The position numbers and the translations under genes were made by a program. DNA of 16,683 nucleotides from an uncultured Oscillospiraceae bacterium (lineage in GTDB: Bacteria > Bacillota > Clostridia > Oscillospirales > Oscillospiraceae), in contig CAJTQP010000050.1 in assembly GCA_910578575.1 (NCBI GenBank), positions 1 to 16,683 on the forward strand, written 5' to 3'. Positions 5,586 to 14,149 of this stretch are shown here, in pieces (the first letter of the stretch is position 1; each line of letters starts with the position of its first letter). Below the pieces are notes generated by a model that was given only the letters and a program-made list of their open reading frames with translations, was not told the origin of the DNA and ran no database searches.

Positions 5586-8500
5586 ATGTATCACTGTCAC
5601 ATCCAGTTGTATTTGATTGGCCGTCACCGAGGGCTGTTCCAGCGCATCAAAGACCTGCCGCCTCTGGCAGGCTTCGACCATGGGTTTATAGAGAGCGACA
5701 CAATAGATACGGGACTATTGGCGCAAGCCAATGTGATCCTGGCGGATTTGTGCGGAGAAACGGGAACAGAAACGTTGCACAGGTTGATCGAAGGCAAGGG
5801 AGATGCGGCGGAGCTGATTGTCCTGGTGGACCGGGAGCAGCGCCCCCTGCTACTGGACAGCCTACCGGCCTTGAAAGACATCTGGATCGCCCCCCTGCCG
5901 GAAGAGGAGCTGGACTTTCGCTTCCGGCACCTGCAAGAGGAGTGGAAGCGCAGAGCGGACGGCTGGCAGGCCAGCCAATATTTGGAGGCCACCATCAACA
6001 GTGTGCCCAACCTGATCTGGTACAAGGACAAGAATGGCATCCATGAGAAGGTAAACGATAGCTTCTGCGCAACGGTGAAAAAGACCAAGGAACAGGTACA
6101 GGGCCGGGGCCATGCCTACATCTGGGACGTGGAAGAGGACGACCCGGCCTGCATTGAGTCAGAGAATGAGGTCATGGAAACGCAGCAGACCTGTGTCTCG
6201 GAGGAGATGATTCAGACAGGGGAAGGGGAACGCCTCCTGACCACCTATAAATCTCCCCTGTATAATGTGGATGGCAGTGTAATGGGAACGGTGGGTGTCG
6301 CCATTGACGTAACCCAGGAGCGGGCCTATAAGAAAGAGATCACCACAAAGAACCAGGTGCTGGAGATGATCTTCACCTCTATGGACTGCGGTGTGATGTG
6401 CCACTCCTTGGATGGCACCCGTATCCTCAGCGTCAACCGAGCAGCCTTACAGCTCCTAGGCTATGACTCCCAGGAGGAACTGTTGTTTGACGGCTTCAAC
6501 ATGATTGCCCAGACCGTAATGGATGAGGATAAGCCCAAGCTGCTGCGCAGCATCCAGACACTGAAGAATGTAGAAGATTCGGTGAGTGTGGAGTATCGGG
6601 TGCAGCATAAAGATGGAAAGATCTTCCACGTCATGGGCAATATCAAACTGATCGAAGAGAACGGGGAGCGGTTTTATCAGCGCTTCCTTCTGGACTACAC
6701 CGATCAAAAGCTCCGGGAACAGCAGGAGCGGATGGAGAGTGAACGGCGTCAGATGGAATTGGTCTATGCCCTGAGCGTGGACTATAACCTGGTTTGTTTC
6801 TTTGACTTGGATTCTGGCAAGGGCTCTCCCCTAAGCAGCGCCGACAACCGGAAAGAACTGGATGCGGTATTTCGCCAAGAGATGTCCTTCCGGGAGAGCA
6901 TGGAGGATTATATTCAGCGTTTTGTCCATCCGGATGACCGGGATATGCTGCGGCAGGCCTGTTCCCAGGAGAAGCTGAAAGAGGAGCTGTCCAAAAAGAA
7001 AACCTACTATGTAAACTATCGCACAGTGATCGACGAGGAAGTGAAATTTTACCAGATCAAAGCGGTGCGTGCCGGGACCTGGGAGGGGCGGCAGGGCATC
7101 GTTCTGGGTTTCCGCAATGTGGACGATGAGACCCGCAGCGAGATGGAGAAGAAGGTCCTGCTGGAGGAGGCCTTGACCCAGGCCAACCGGGCCAGCAAGG
7201 CCAAGAGCGTCTTTTTGTCCAATATGTCCCACGATATCCGCACACCGATGAACGCCATCGTGGGCTTTACCAACCTGGCCATTAGCAACATCAGGAATCA
7301 GGACCAGGTGGAAGAATATTTGAAAAAAATCATGACATCAGGGAATCATTTGGTTAGCCTGATCAACGATGTTTTGGATATGAGCCGCATCGAAAGCGGA
7401 AAAATGCACTTGGAGGAGACCTTGTGCAGTCTGCCAGATATTCTTCATGGCTTGCGCAGTATCGTCCAAGCGGATATTCGCGCCAAACAGTTGGAGCTGT
7501 TTATCGACACCGTGGACGTCCTGGACGAGGATATCTATTGCGATAAGCTGCGGCTGAACCAGGTGCTGCTGAACCTGCTGAGCAATTCCATCAAGTATAC
7601 CGGGGCTGGCGGCAGGGTCAGTATGCGTATCACAGAAAAATCCGGTGCGCCGGAGGGCCATGCCAGCTATGTGTTCAGCATCAAAGACACAGGCATCGGC
7701 ATGAGCCAGGAGTTCGTGGCCCATATTTTCGAGCCCTTCGAGCGTGAGCGCAATTCTACCATCAGCGGCATCCAGGGTACAGGGCTCGGCATGGCCATTA
7801 CAAAGAACATTGTGGACATGATGAGCGGTTCCATCCAGGTATTCAGCGAACAGGGGGTGGGGACAGAGTTTGTGGTCTCCTTTACCTTCCGCCTGCGCTC
7901 CGGGCCCAAGGAGGTCCAGACCATACCGACGTTGAAAAACTGCCGGGCACTGGTGGTGGACGATGATTTCAACACCTGTGACAGCGTGTCCTATATGCTC
8001 CAGCAGTTTGGGATGCGGGCAGAGTGGACCCTCTCCGGGCGAGAAGCGGTGCTGCGCACCCACCAAGCCATGATGCGCAACGACAGCTATAGCGTCTATG
8101 TCATCGACTGGCTGATGCCGGATATGAACGGGGTGGAGGTCGCCCGCAGGATTCGGAAAGAGATGGGAGACGACGTGCCCATCATCGTGCTGACTGCCTA
8201 TGACTGGTCCGACATTGAGGAGGAGGCCAAGGAGGCCGGCGTCAACGCCTTTTGCAGCAAGCCACTGTTCTTGTCCGAGCTGAGAAACTGCCTGAGCTCC
8301 CTGGTGGAGGATGGGGAGGAAGTGGCTGACCTTGAAGAGGTACCGGTGGTAGCGCCCCCGAAACATCACTCCGGCCGCATCCTGCTGGCAGAGGACAATG
8401 AACTGAACCAGGAGATCGCTGTGGCCCTGCTGGAAGAGGCGGGCTTTACCACGGAGGTGGCGGATAATGGCAGGATCGCCGTGGATATGCTCACGAGTGC

Positions 8501-8747
8501 TGAGCCAGGCTATTACTGCCTGGTGCTGATGGATGTGCAGATGCCGGTGATGGACGGCTATACGGCTGCACGAGAGATCCGGGCGCTGGAGAATCCGGAG
8601 CTGGCCAGGATCCCCATTTTCGCCATCACAGCCAATGCCTTTGAAGAGGACCGGCAGGCGGCGCTGAGCTGCGGAATGAATGGACATATTGCAAAGCCCA
8701 TCAATATCGAAACACTGTCTAAAATGCTGAATGAACAGTTGGGCTAA
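5586..8747 (+). CDS. Cytoplasmic hybrid histidine kinase: receiver-like, PAS x3, HisKA, HATPase, REC, REC (1053 aa)
   Basis: Start ATG 5586 is chosen because gggaggaaa lies 5 bases before it; the frame is open to a GTG at 5472 without a comparable site. Domains: 1-120, a receiver-like fold lacking the acidic pair and the conserved Lys (IAPLP in its place); PAS about 130-248 (SVPNLIWYKDKNGIHEKVND); PAS about 258-375; PAS about 390-515 (RFVHPDDRDML); HisKA with H549 in SNMSHDIRTP; HATPase with N667, G1 DTGIGM (701-706), F box FEPFERE (715-721) and G2 GTGLGMA. REC1 (787-905) has D792-D794, phosphoacceptor D841, T870 and K892. REC2 (930-1050) has E936/D937, D983 and K1037. No transmembrane segment, so signals are probably intracellular. 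Both C-terminal receivers look active, yet no HPt or effector domain is present. It is first in an operon with its paralogue 33 bases downstream. Ligand unknown. Confidence 0.93.
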   Translation: MYHCHIQLYLIGRHRGLFQRIKDLPPLAGFDHGFIESDTIDTGLLAQANVILADLCGETGTETLHRLIEGKGDAAELIVLVDREQRPLLLDSLPALKDIWIAPLPEEELDFRFRHLQEEWKRRADGWQASQYLEATINSVPNLIWYKDKNGIHEKVNDSFCATVKKTKEQVQGRGHAYIWDVEEDDPACIESENEVMETQQTCVSEEMIQTGEGERLLTTYKSPLYNVDGSVMGTVGVAIDVTQERAYKKEITTKNQVLEMIFTSMDCGVMCHSLDGTRILSVNRAALQLLGYDSQEELLFDGFNMIAQTVMDEDKPKLLRSIQTLKNVEDSVSVEYRVQHKDGKIFHVMGNIKLIEENGERFYQRFLLDYTDQKLREQQERMESERRQMELVYALSVDYNLVCFFDLDSGKGSPLSSADNRKELDAVFRQEMSFRESMEDYIQRFVHPDDRDMLRQACSQEKLKEELSKKKTYYVNYRTVIDEEVKFYQIKAVRAGTWEGRQGIVLGFRNVDDETRSEMEKKVLLEEALTQANRASKAKSVFLSNMSHDIRTPMNAIVGFTNLAISNIRNQDQVEEYLKKIMTSGNHLVSLINDVLDMSRIESGKMHLEETLCSLPDILHGLRSIVQADIRAKQLELFIDTVDVLDEDIYCDKLRLNQVLLNLLSNSIKYTGAGGRVSMRITEKSGAPEGHASYVFSIKDTGIGMSQEFVAHIFEPFERERNSTISGIQGTGLGMAITKNIVDMMSGSIQVFSEQGVGTEFVVSFTFRLRSGPKEVQTIPTLKNCRALVVDDDFNTCDSVSYMLQQFGMRAEWTLSGREAVLRTHQAMMRNDSYSVYVIDWLMPDMNGVEVARRIRKEMGDDVPIIVLTAYDWSDIEEEAKEAGVNAFCSKPLFLSELRNCLSSLVEDGEEVADLEEVPVVAPPKHHSGRILLAEDNELNQEIAVALLEEAGFTTEVADNGRIAVDMLTSAEPGYYCLVLMDVQMPVMDGYTAAREIRALENPELARIPIFAITANAFEEDRQAALSCGMNGHIAKPINIETLSKMLNEQLG

Positions 8748-8780
8748 GGGAAATCGGCAGAGAGGAAGTGAGCCATTATC

Positions 8781-10988
8781 ATGTGCAGGCAGGACGGAAA
8801 TTACCTGGGTGGAAATATCCTGGGCTTTTTGAAGCTGTTAAAAGATAATCATTTGGATATCAACCACATTATGGAGCAGAAGGAACGCGAGGCGTTTTTA
8901 GCCTTGCCAGAAGCAAAGGAGTACCTGACCAGCTATGAGTTGGTGAACTTTATGGATCGGATGCCCGGCGGCTTTTTGATCTATTTTGCCGACGGGGATG
9001 AGGAGATCATCTATGCCAACCAAGCCACCCGCCAGATGTTTCAGTGCGAGACCGTGGAGGAGTTCCAGGCCATGACGGGCAATTCCTTCCGGGGTATGGT
9101 ACACCCGGAGGATATAGAAGCTGTGGAGGAGAGTATCCAGGCGCAGATTGGAGAGGGCCAGGGGGACTTGGACTATGTGGAGTACCGGATCATTCGGAAG
9201 GATGGGACGGCCCGCTGGATCGAGGACTATGGACACTATGTCCCCAGCGAGGACTTCCGGGATATCTTCTATGTGTTTCTGACCGACGCCACGGAAAAAC
9301 GAAGCCGCCGGGATCAGGAGACACAGCGGCTCCAGAACCTCATGGAGGCCTACGACAAGGAGTGGACCCTGATCAACCAGGAGCACCTGCGCCGCCTGGA
9401 GGTGATCGAGGGACTCAGCGTCAACTATGAGACGATTTTTTACGTGGACCTGGAAAAGGGGCTGATTATGCCCTACCGTCTGAGTGTGCGCAGCGGACCG
9501 ATCTTTGACCAGGAGCTCCAGACACTGAAGTATACCCAGGTGATTTCTGACTATATCAACAGATGGGTCCACCCGGAGGACCGGGCGATGTTTTCCAAGG
9601 CCACTGACCTGGATGGTATCCGGGAAAAGCTGGCGGGTAATAAGTCCTATTATAGCAATTACCGGGTGCTGAATGGGGCAGAGGAGCAGTATTTGCAGAT
9701 GCGGGTGGTCAATGTGGGCCACCAGGAGCAAACCACCCAAATCGTTATGGGATTCCGCCGGGTGGATGAAGAGATCCAGACCGAGATGAAGCAGAAGCAG
9801 CTGCTGGCGGAAGCCCTGGAAAATGCCAACCGGGCCATTGGGGCTAAGAGCACCTTCCTGTCCAATATGTCCCACGATATGCGTACGCCGCTCAACGCCA
9901 TTTTTGGCTTTTCCACCCTGGCCAAGCGCAACTGTAATAGCCCGGAAATCGTGTTGGAGTATTTGGACCGCATCGAGGCCTCCAGCCGGCAGCTTTTGGA
10001 TCTGATCAACAAGGTCCTGGAGCTGTCCCAGACAGAGTCCGGGGATATGCGCACGGTGGAGGAGGAGTGCAACCTCTGCGACATCCTGCAAGAGGTCTAT
10101 GATTTCCTGCTGCCTCAGAGCGTGGAAAAGGATATGGAATTTATCTTGGACTTTTCCCAGATTACCCACCGGGAAATCTATGCAGACGAGGAAAAGCTGC
10201 GGCAGTTGGTGATGTACTTGGCCAACAATGCCGTGACCTATACCAAGTCCGGCGGAAGGGTCTCCATCACGGCCTCAGAGCTGGAGGAGCTGCCCAACCA
10301 GTTTGCGGTCTATCAACTGGTGGTGGAGGACAACGGCATTGGCATCAGCAAGGAGTTTATCGAGCACATTTTTGAGCCCTTTGCGCGGGAGAAGAACACC
10401 ACCCTCAGCGGAATCCACGGCATCGGCCTGGGGCTGACCATTGCCAAAAATATTGTGGATATGATGGACGGGACCATCGAAGTCCAGAGCGAGGTGGGCC
10501 AGGGGAGTACCTTCATCATCCACACCCGTTTCCGCTACCAGAGCCAGGAAGCCGAGACCAGCCAGGCTGAGGACCAGGATGAGGCCGTCCAGGGAAATGG
10601 GCAGAGGATCCTGTTGGTAGAGGACAACGAGATCAATTTGGAGATCGAGACAGAGCTTCTGGAGGAGATGGGCTTTGTTGTGGAGCCGGCAGAGAACGGC
10701 AGCATTGCCGTGGAAAAGCTCCAGCAGTCTGCACCGGGCACCTATGACCTGGTCCTGATGGATATCCAGATGCCGGTGATGGACGGCTGGCAGGCGGCCA
10801 GAGCCATCCGCCGGATGTCGGACCCAGTGCTAGCCCGTATCCCCATCATTGCCCTGTCGGCCAATGTATTTGAAAGTGATATGCGAAAATCCAAGGAGAG
10901 CGGCATGGATGCCCATTTGCCAAAGCCCCTGGATATCATGCACCTGCTGGAGACCATCAAGGAGGTCCTCCGGCGGAGACTCAGTTGA
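8781..10988 (+). CDS. Cytoplasmic hybrid histidine kinase: PAS x2, HisKA, HATPase, REC (735 aa)
   Basis: A paralogue of the upstream kinase. Residues 1-45 are a short lead. PAS about 52-172 (FLIYFADGDEEIIYANQATR, then WIEDYGHYV); PAS about 205-330 (RWVHPEDRAMF), clearly related to the third PAS of its neighbour; HisKA with H365 in SNMSHDMRTP; HATPase with N483 in ANNAVTYT, G1 EDNGIGI, F box FEPFARE and G2 GIGLGLT; REC about 608-733 with E614/D615, phosphoacceptor D661 in LMDIQMP, Ser693 in place of the usual Thr, and K715. No membrane segment. The ATG at 8781 is 14 bases from the best ribosome site (gagga); an in-frame ATT at 8775 would be better spaced, so the start is a little uncertain. 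A terminator follows. No HPt or output domain. Likely acts in a phosphorelay with, or as a partner of, the first kinase; inference. Confidence 0.93.
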   Translation: MCRQDGNYLGGNILGFLKLLKDNHLDINHIMEQKEREAFLALPEAKEYLTSYELVNFMDRMPGGFLIYFADGDEEIIYANQATRQMFQCETVEEFQAMTGNSFRGMVHPEDIEAVEESIQAQIGEGQGDLDYVEYRIIRKDGTARWIEDYGHYVPSEDFRDIFYVFLTDATEKRSRRDQETQRLQNLMEAYDKEWTLINQEHLRRLEVIEGLSVNYETIFYVDLEKGLIMPYRLSVRSGPIFDQELQTLKYTQVISDYINRWVHPEDRAMFSKATDLDGIREKLAGNKSYYSNYRVLNGAEEQYLQMRVVNVGHQEQTTQIVMGFRRVDEEIQTEMKQKQLLAEALENANRAIGAKSTFLSNMSHDMRTPLNAIFGFSTLAKRNCNSPEIVLEYLDRIEASSRQLLDLINKVLELSQTESGDMRTVEEECNLCDILQEVYDFLLPQSVEKDMEFILDFSQITHREIYADEEKLRQLVMYLANNAVTYTKSGGRVSITASELEELPNQFAVYQLVVEDNGIGISKEFIEHIFEPFAREKNTTLSGIHGIGLGLTIAKNIVDMMDGTIEVQSEVGQGSTFIIHTRFRYQSQEAETSQAEDQDEAVQGNGQRILLVEDNEINLEIETELLEEMGFVVEPAENGSIAVEKLQQSAPGTYDLVLMDIQMPVMDGWQAARAIRRMSDPVLARIPIIALSANVFESDMRKSKESGMDAHLPKPLDIMHLLETIKEVLRRRLS

Positions 10989-10992
10989 CCCC

Positions 10993-11036
10993 CAGGCTGC
11001 CGGAAAGGGACAGGCTTTTTCGGCAGCCTGATTTTT
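10993..11036 (+). terminator. Terminator between hybrid kinase 2 and the response regulator
   Basis: The perfect 10-bp stem caggctgccg (10993-11002) with cggcagcctg (11021-11030), with a possible inner aaag/cttt pairing, is followed by atttttat. It starts 4 bases after the kinase stop codon and ends about 30 bases before the next start. Confidence 0.8.
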
Positions 11037-11068
11037 ATGGAGACGAGGGGGAAGGGGGCGCACGTAAC

Positions 11069-11758
11069 GTGAACCGAATCCTGGTCATTGACGATGACAA
11101 ATCCCTGTGCGCCTTGATCCAGCGCAGTGTTTCACAGGAGGGGATGGAGGCGGATGCCTGCCATTCCGGCAGCGACGGCCTGCATCTGCTGGAGAAGGGG
11201 CACTATCAACTGGTAATCCTGGATGTGATGATGCCGGGGATGGACGGCTATGAGACCTTGGAGAAGATTCGAGGAAAGAGCAGCTTGCCCATTTTGATGC
11301 TCACCTCCAAGGACGACAGCGCCTCCAAGGTGCGGGGGTTGCGGGCCGGGGCAGACGACTATCTGACGAAACCCTTCCACCTGGAGGAGCTTATGGCGCG
11401 GGTCCACTCTCTCATCCGGCGTTATACCCGCTTTGACCGGGTGGAGGAGGAACCCCGGCTGGAATTTGACGGCTTGACCATTGACCTGGACCAGCGCACC
11501 ATCACCACCGGGCAGGGGTGTTTTTCGCTGCCACCCAAGGAATTTGACCTGCTTCTCTTCTGTGCCAAGAATCAGGGGAAAATTTTGACCAAGCAGCGGA
11601 TCTATGAGGCGGTATGGGGGGAGCCCTACGTCTATGACGACAGCAACATCATGGCCATCATCAGCCGTTTGCGGAAAAAGCTGGAGCAGGACCCTGGGCA
11701 CCCCAAGTACCTCCAGACCGTGAAGGGGATCGGCTACCGCTTCAACAAGGAGGTGTAA
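11069..11758 (+). CDS. OmpR/PhoB-family response regulator (229 aa)
   Basis: DNA-binding regulator of a two-component pair. Start is GTG at 11069 (VNRILVIDDD) with gaaggggg upstream. The frame runs back to a TTG at 10985, but that part would translate through the terminator and is not credible. The receiver (1-118) has D8-D10, phosphoacceptor D52 in VILDVMMPGMDG, T79 and K101 in LTKPF. The winged helix (about 128-228) shows FDGLTIDL, SLPPKEFDLLLFCAKNQGK, then the recognition helix in DSNIMAIISRLRKKLEQ and the wing YLQTVKGIGYRF. The partner kinase begins 4 bases after the stop. Its target genes are unknown. The pair resembles VanR/VanS-type or antibiotic-response systems only in general architecture. 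Confidence 0.96.
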   Translation: MNRILVIDDDKSLCALIQRSVSQEGMEADACHSGSDGLHLLEKGHYQLVILDVMMPGMDGYETLEKIRGKSSLPILMLTSKDDSASKVRGLRAGADDYLTKPFHLEELMARVHSLIRRYTRFDRVEEEPRLEFDGLTIDLDQRTITTGQGCFSLPPKEFDLLLFCAKNQGKILTKQRIYEAVWGEPYVYDDSNIMAIISRLRKKLEQDPGHPKYLQTVKGIGYRFNKEV

Positions 11759-11761
11759 GGC

Positions 11762-12685
11762 TTGGGGGGAACGGTTCTGGCGGCTGGGGCCCTGCTCCTG
11801 GCTGTGCTGGTCCTGTGCTGCGCCGTTCTGACGGTGTACCGGGCCAGGAGACAGGTGGGGGAGATGCTGGAGGCCCTGGAAGATGTGAAACAGGGGAACG
11901 GAAACCGGCGACTGCTGGCGGAGACCCATGACCTCACAGCTCCCCTAGCCTATACAATCAACGAAATCGTCCAGGGGTATGAGGGGCGGCTGGTGGAGCT
12001 CTATCAGGCAGAAGAAACCAACAAACAGTTGATGACCAGCCTCTCCCACGATGTAAGGACCCCTCTCACCACCCTGATCGGCTACCTGGATGCGGTCCAT
12101 CGGGAAATCGTGACAGGAGAGGAGCGGGAGGCCTATATCACCACCGCCCGCCGGAAGGCCTATGACCTGAAGGAGTACATTGACCTGCTCTTCGATTGGT
12201 TCAAGCTCAATTCCAATGAGTTTACCCTTCACCCTCTCCGGATGGAACTTGCCGAGACCACCAGAAATCTTTTGATCGATTGGATCCCCGTGCTGGAGGA
12301 TAAGAAGATCGCTTATGCTGTCGACCTTCCAGAGCGTCCCTTTTGGGTGGCGCTGGATGTGGATGGATACGGACGCATCCTCAACAACCTGATTCAGAAC
12401 GTGGTGACCCACAGCCAGGCGGAGGAATTGCGGTTGGAGCTTAAGGAGGAGGATGAAACGGTCACGCTGACCCTTTCCGACAACGGTGTCGGCATGGAAA
12501 AGGACGACCTGCACCGGATCTTTGACCGGCTGTATCAGTGTGACAAGAGCCGGGGCGCGAAGGGCAGCGGGTTGGGGCTGTCCATCGTGAAGCAACTGAC
12601 AGAGAAGATGGGCGGTACCATTTCTGCCGAGAGCACAGCGGGGGAGGGGACAGCGTTCACCCTGCGATTTCCCAAATCTCCATAA
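11762..12685 (+). CDS. Small membrane sensor histidine kinase (307 aa)
   Basis: Partner of the upstream regulator. Start is TTG at 11762; aaggagg, inside the last codons of the regulator gene, lies 8 bases before it. One membrane segment (about residues 4-26) is followed by a basic stretch. There is no second segment and no extracellular domain; a HAMP-like linker (about 30-85) leads to HisKA with H96 in SLSHDVRTP. The HATPase has N213 in NLIQNVVTHS, G1 DNGVGM (240-245), an F-box equivalent IFDRLYQ and G2 GSGLGLS. With only a short membrane anchor, the signal may come from the membrane or a partner protein. Two hairpins follow the stop codon. Confidence 0.95.
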   Translation: MGGTVLAAGALLLAVLVLCCAVLTVYRARRQVGEMLEALEDVKQGNGNRRLLAETHDLTAPLAYTINEIVQGYEGRLVELYQAEETNKQLMTSLSHDVRTPLTTLIGYLDAVHREIVTGEEREAYITTARRKAYDLKEYIDLLFDWFKLNSNEFTLHPLRMELAETTRNLLIDWIPVLEDKKIAYAVDLPERPFWVALDVDGYGRILNNLIQNVVTHSQAEELRLELKEEDETVTLTLSDNGVGMEKDDLHRIFDRLYQCDKSRGAKGSGLGLSIVKQLTEKMGGTISAESTAGEGTAFTLRFPKSP

Positions 12686-12691
12686 ATTTAC

Positions 12692-12710
12692 CCTGCCTAT
12701 TCGGGGCAGG
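12692..12710 (+). terminator. Weak hairpin after the sensor kinase gene
   Basis: cctgcc (12692-12697) pairs with ggcagg (12705-12710), loop of 7. The following bases (atgttctcttt) are only moderately T-rich, so this may assist the stronger hairpin downstream. Confidence 0.35.
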
Positions 12711-12740
12711 ATGTTCTCTTTGTGATTATAAAGCTATACC

Positions 12741-12769
12741 AAAAGCCCTCGCCAATGGCGAGGGCTTTT
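12741..12769. terminator. Bidirectional terminator between convergent genes
   Basis: A perfect 13-bp stem (aaaagccctcgcc with its complement, loop aat) lies between the rightward kinase gene and the leftward lipoprotein gene, with T runs on both strands. Confidence 0.88.
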
Positions 12770-12825
12770 GACAGCGAAACTACAAAGTGGTTTTGATTGT
12801 GAAATGGATCCTATGCCGTAACAGA

Positions 12826-13998
12826 TCAGATAACGTTCAGGGTCAGGTTGGAATACTCCGCGCCTTCCATTTTGCTGTAGTCGTTGTCAACCACCAAGGT
12901 GCCATCCAGAACCTTCTGATAGAGCTCCTTATAATCTTCCACGGAGTAGTTGGTCAGGCTCCAGGTATCGGTGGGGAGGGCGATAGCGTTTTCCTTCACG
13001 CCCAGAGAGGTGGACTCGCCGCCGATTTCGGAGAAGCTGTCGTCATAGACCTTGGCGACGGCCCACTGAACGGCGTCAGACAGGCCCTTCATGGCGGAGG
13101 TGATCACGGTGTCAGACTGGGTGGACTGGTCCACGTCCACGCCGATGACCTTGCCATCGTTGGCAGAGGCAGCAGCGGTGATGGACTGGAACATGGAGCC
13201 GCCGCAGGCGAAGATGACCTGGGTACCGGATTCATACCAGCCGCTGGCCATGGTCTGGAGTTCGGGGGAGTCGGAGAAGCTGGCGCCATACTCCCAGGAG
13301 AACTTCATGTCGACCTGGACGTTCAGCTCAGCAGCAGCTGCGTTGGCACCCTGGACAAAGCCGTAGCCGAACCGGCAGCAGGCGTCGTTGGTGCCGCCAC
13401 CGCCGCCGCTGAAGCCCAGCTTGGTGTAGCCTTCCATCACAGCAGCGTAACCGGCGAAGTAACCGCTCTGCTCTTCCTGGAAGGAGATGCCGGCCACGTT
13501 GGTCAGGGGATTGCCGCTGGGATCCTTCAGGGCATACCCGTCGATGAAGATAAAGGTTGCGTCAGGGAAGTCCACGGCGGCCTTGGTCAGGGCGGTCTCC
13601 TGGAGGAAGCCAGCGCAGATCACCACCTTGGCACCGTTGTCCACGGCGGCCTTCATGGCGTCATAGCGGTCATCGTCGGTGGCTTCGTTGCCGTTGGCGG
13701 GCTGATAGTACTTGTAGGACAGCTCGTTTTCTGCGGCATACAGCTTCACGCCGTTCCAAGTGCCCTCGTTGAAGGACTTGTCCTTCAACTGGCCCACGTC
13801 GGTGACAAACGCCAGCTCATAGGTGCCGTCCTCAGAGGTCATGGTGTCGGGGATGTCGTTGGCGGGGTTGGTGGGGGCAGCTGTGGTGGTCTCGTCTTCG
13901 GCGGGTTTGGTGTCGTCTGCGGGCTCAGAAGGGGTGCCGCAGGCGCACAGGCTCAGCGCCATCACCAGGGCCAGAGACAGTGCAAGAATCTTCTTCAT
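12826..13998 (-). CDS. BMP/PnrA-family substrate-binding lipoprotein (390 aa)
   Basis: ABC-transporter binding protein, in this family often for purine nucleosides. Signal peptide MKKILALSLALVMALSL, then a lipobox LCAC with Cys20 as the likely lipidated residue, then a Thr/Glu/Pro-rich tether (about 21-55). The family pattern is clear: FVTDVGQLKDKSFNEGTWNG, then VVICAGFLQETAL, ATFIFIDGYA, then FGYGFVQGANAAA, and near the C terminus IGVDVDQS and VITSAMKGL. The ATG at 13998 follows ggagg by 9 bases and has its own promoter. No ATP-binding or permease genes are in the window, so it is either solitary or served by a transporter elsewhere. Odd: the loop FSGGGGGTNDACCRFGYGF replaces the usual GG-hydrophobic-VP segment and has two neighbouring Cys. 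Ligand is not certain; nucleoside is by family only. Confidence 0.93.
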   Translation of the reverse strand: MKKILALSLALVMALSLCACGTPSEPADDTKPAEDETTTAAPTNPANDIPDTMTSEDGTYELAFVTDVGQLKDKSFNEGTWNGVKLYAAENELSYKYYQPANGNEATDDDRYDAMKAAVDNGAKVVICAGFLQETALTKAAVDFPDATFIFIDGYALKDPSGNPLTNVAGISFQEEQSGYFAGYAAVMEGYTKLGFSGGGGGTNDACCRFGYGFVQGANAAAAELNVQVDMKFSWEYGASFSDSPELQTMASGWYESGTQVIFACGGSMFQSITAAASANDGKVIGVDVDQSTQSDTVITSAMKGLSDAVQWAVAKVYDDSFSEIGGESTSLGVKENAIALPTDTWSLTNYSVEDYKELYQKVLDGTLVVDNDYSKMEGAEYSNLTLNVI

Positions 13999-14074
13999 TC
14001 TTCAAATTCCTCCATTTCAAAAACAATGTTTGAATCGGTCTGTGCGGTGTAGTTGGATCCCTAAACCGCGCCTT

Positions 14075-14104
14075 ATTATACCATAACTTGTGTCTGGCAA
14101 TCAA
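14075..14104 (-). promoter_or_regulatory. Promoter of the lipoprotein gene
   Basis: On the minus strand an extended -10, TGG-TATAAT (14075-14083), has a weak -35 TTGATT (14099-14104) 18 bases away. Transcription begins near 14068, giving a leader of about 70 bases with no purine-riboswitch core. Confidence 0.8.
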
Positions 14105-14149
14105 GGGGATTGGAAGAAGCTGTGTCATTTTTTCGTTATTTTTTAGAAA

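Noticed and set aside
7338..8687. 449-codon open frame antisense to hybrid kinase 1 (a similar one at 8898-10169)
   Set aside because: Both mirror conserved kinase domains and have no signal of their own.
10985..11068. Longer start (TTG at 10985) for the response regulator
   Set aside because: The extra 28 codons cross a terminator and add nothing like a receiver start; GTG at 11069 fits the family.
12787..14052. 421-codon rightward frame across the lipoprotein gene
   Set aside because: Low-complexity Gly/Val protein, the mirror of a clear BMP lipoprotein with promoter and ribosome site on the minus strand.
13999..14068. Purine riboswitch in the lipoprotein leader
   Set aside because: None of the conserved loop sequences of that riboswitch are present in the 70-base leader.
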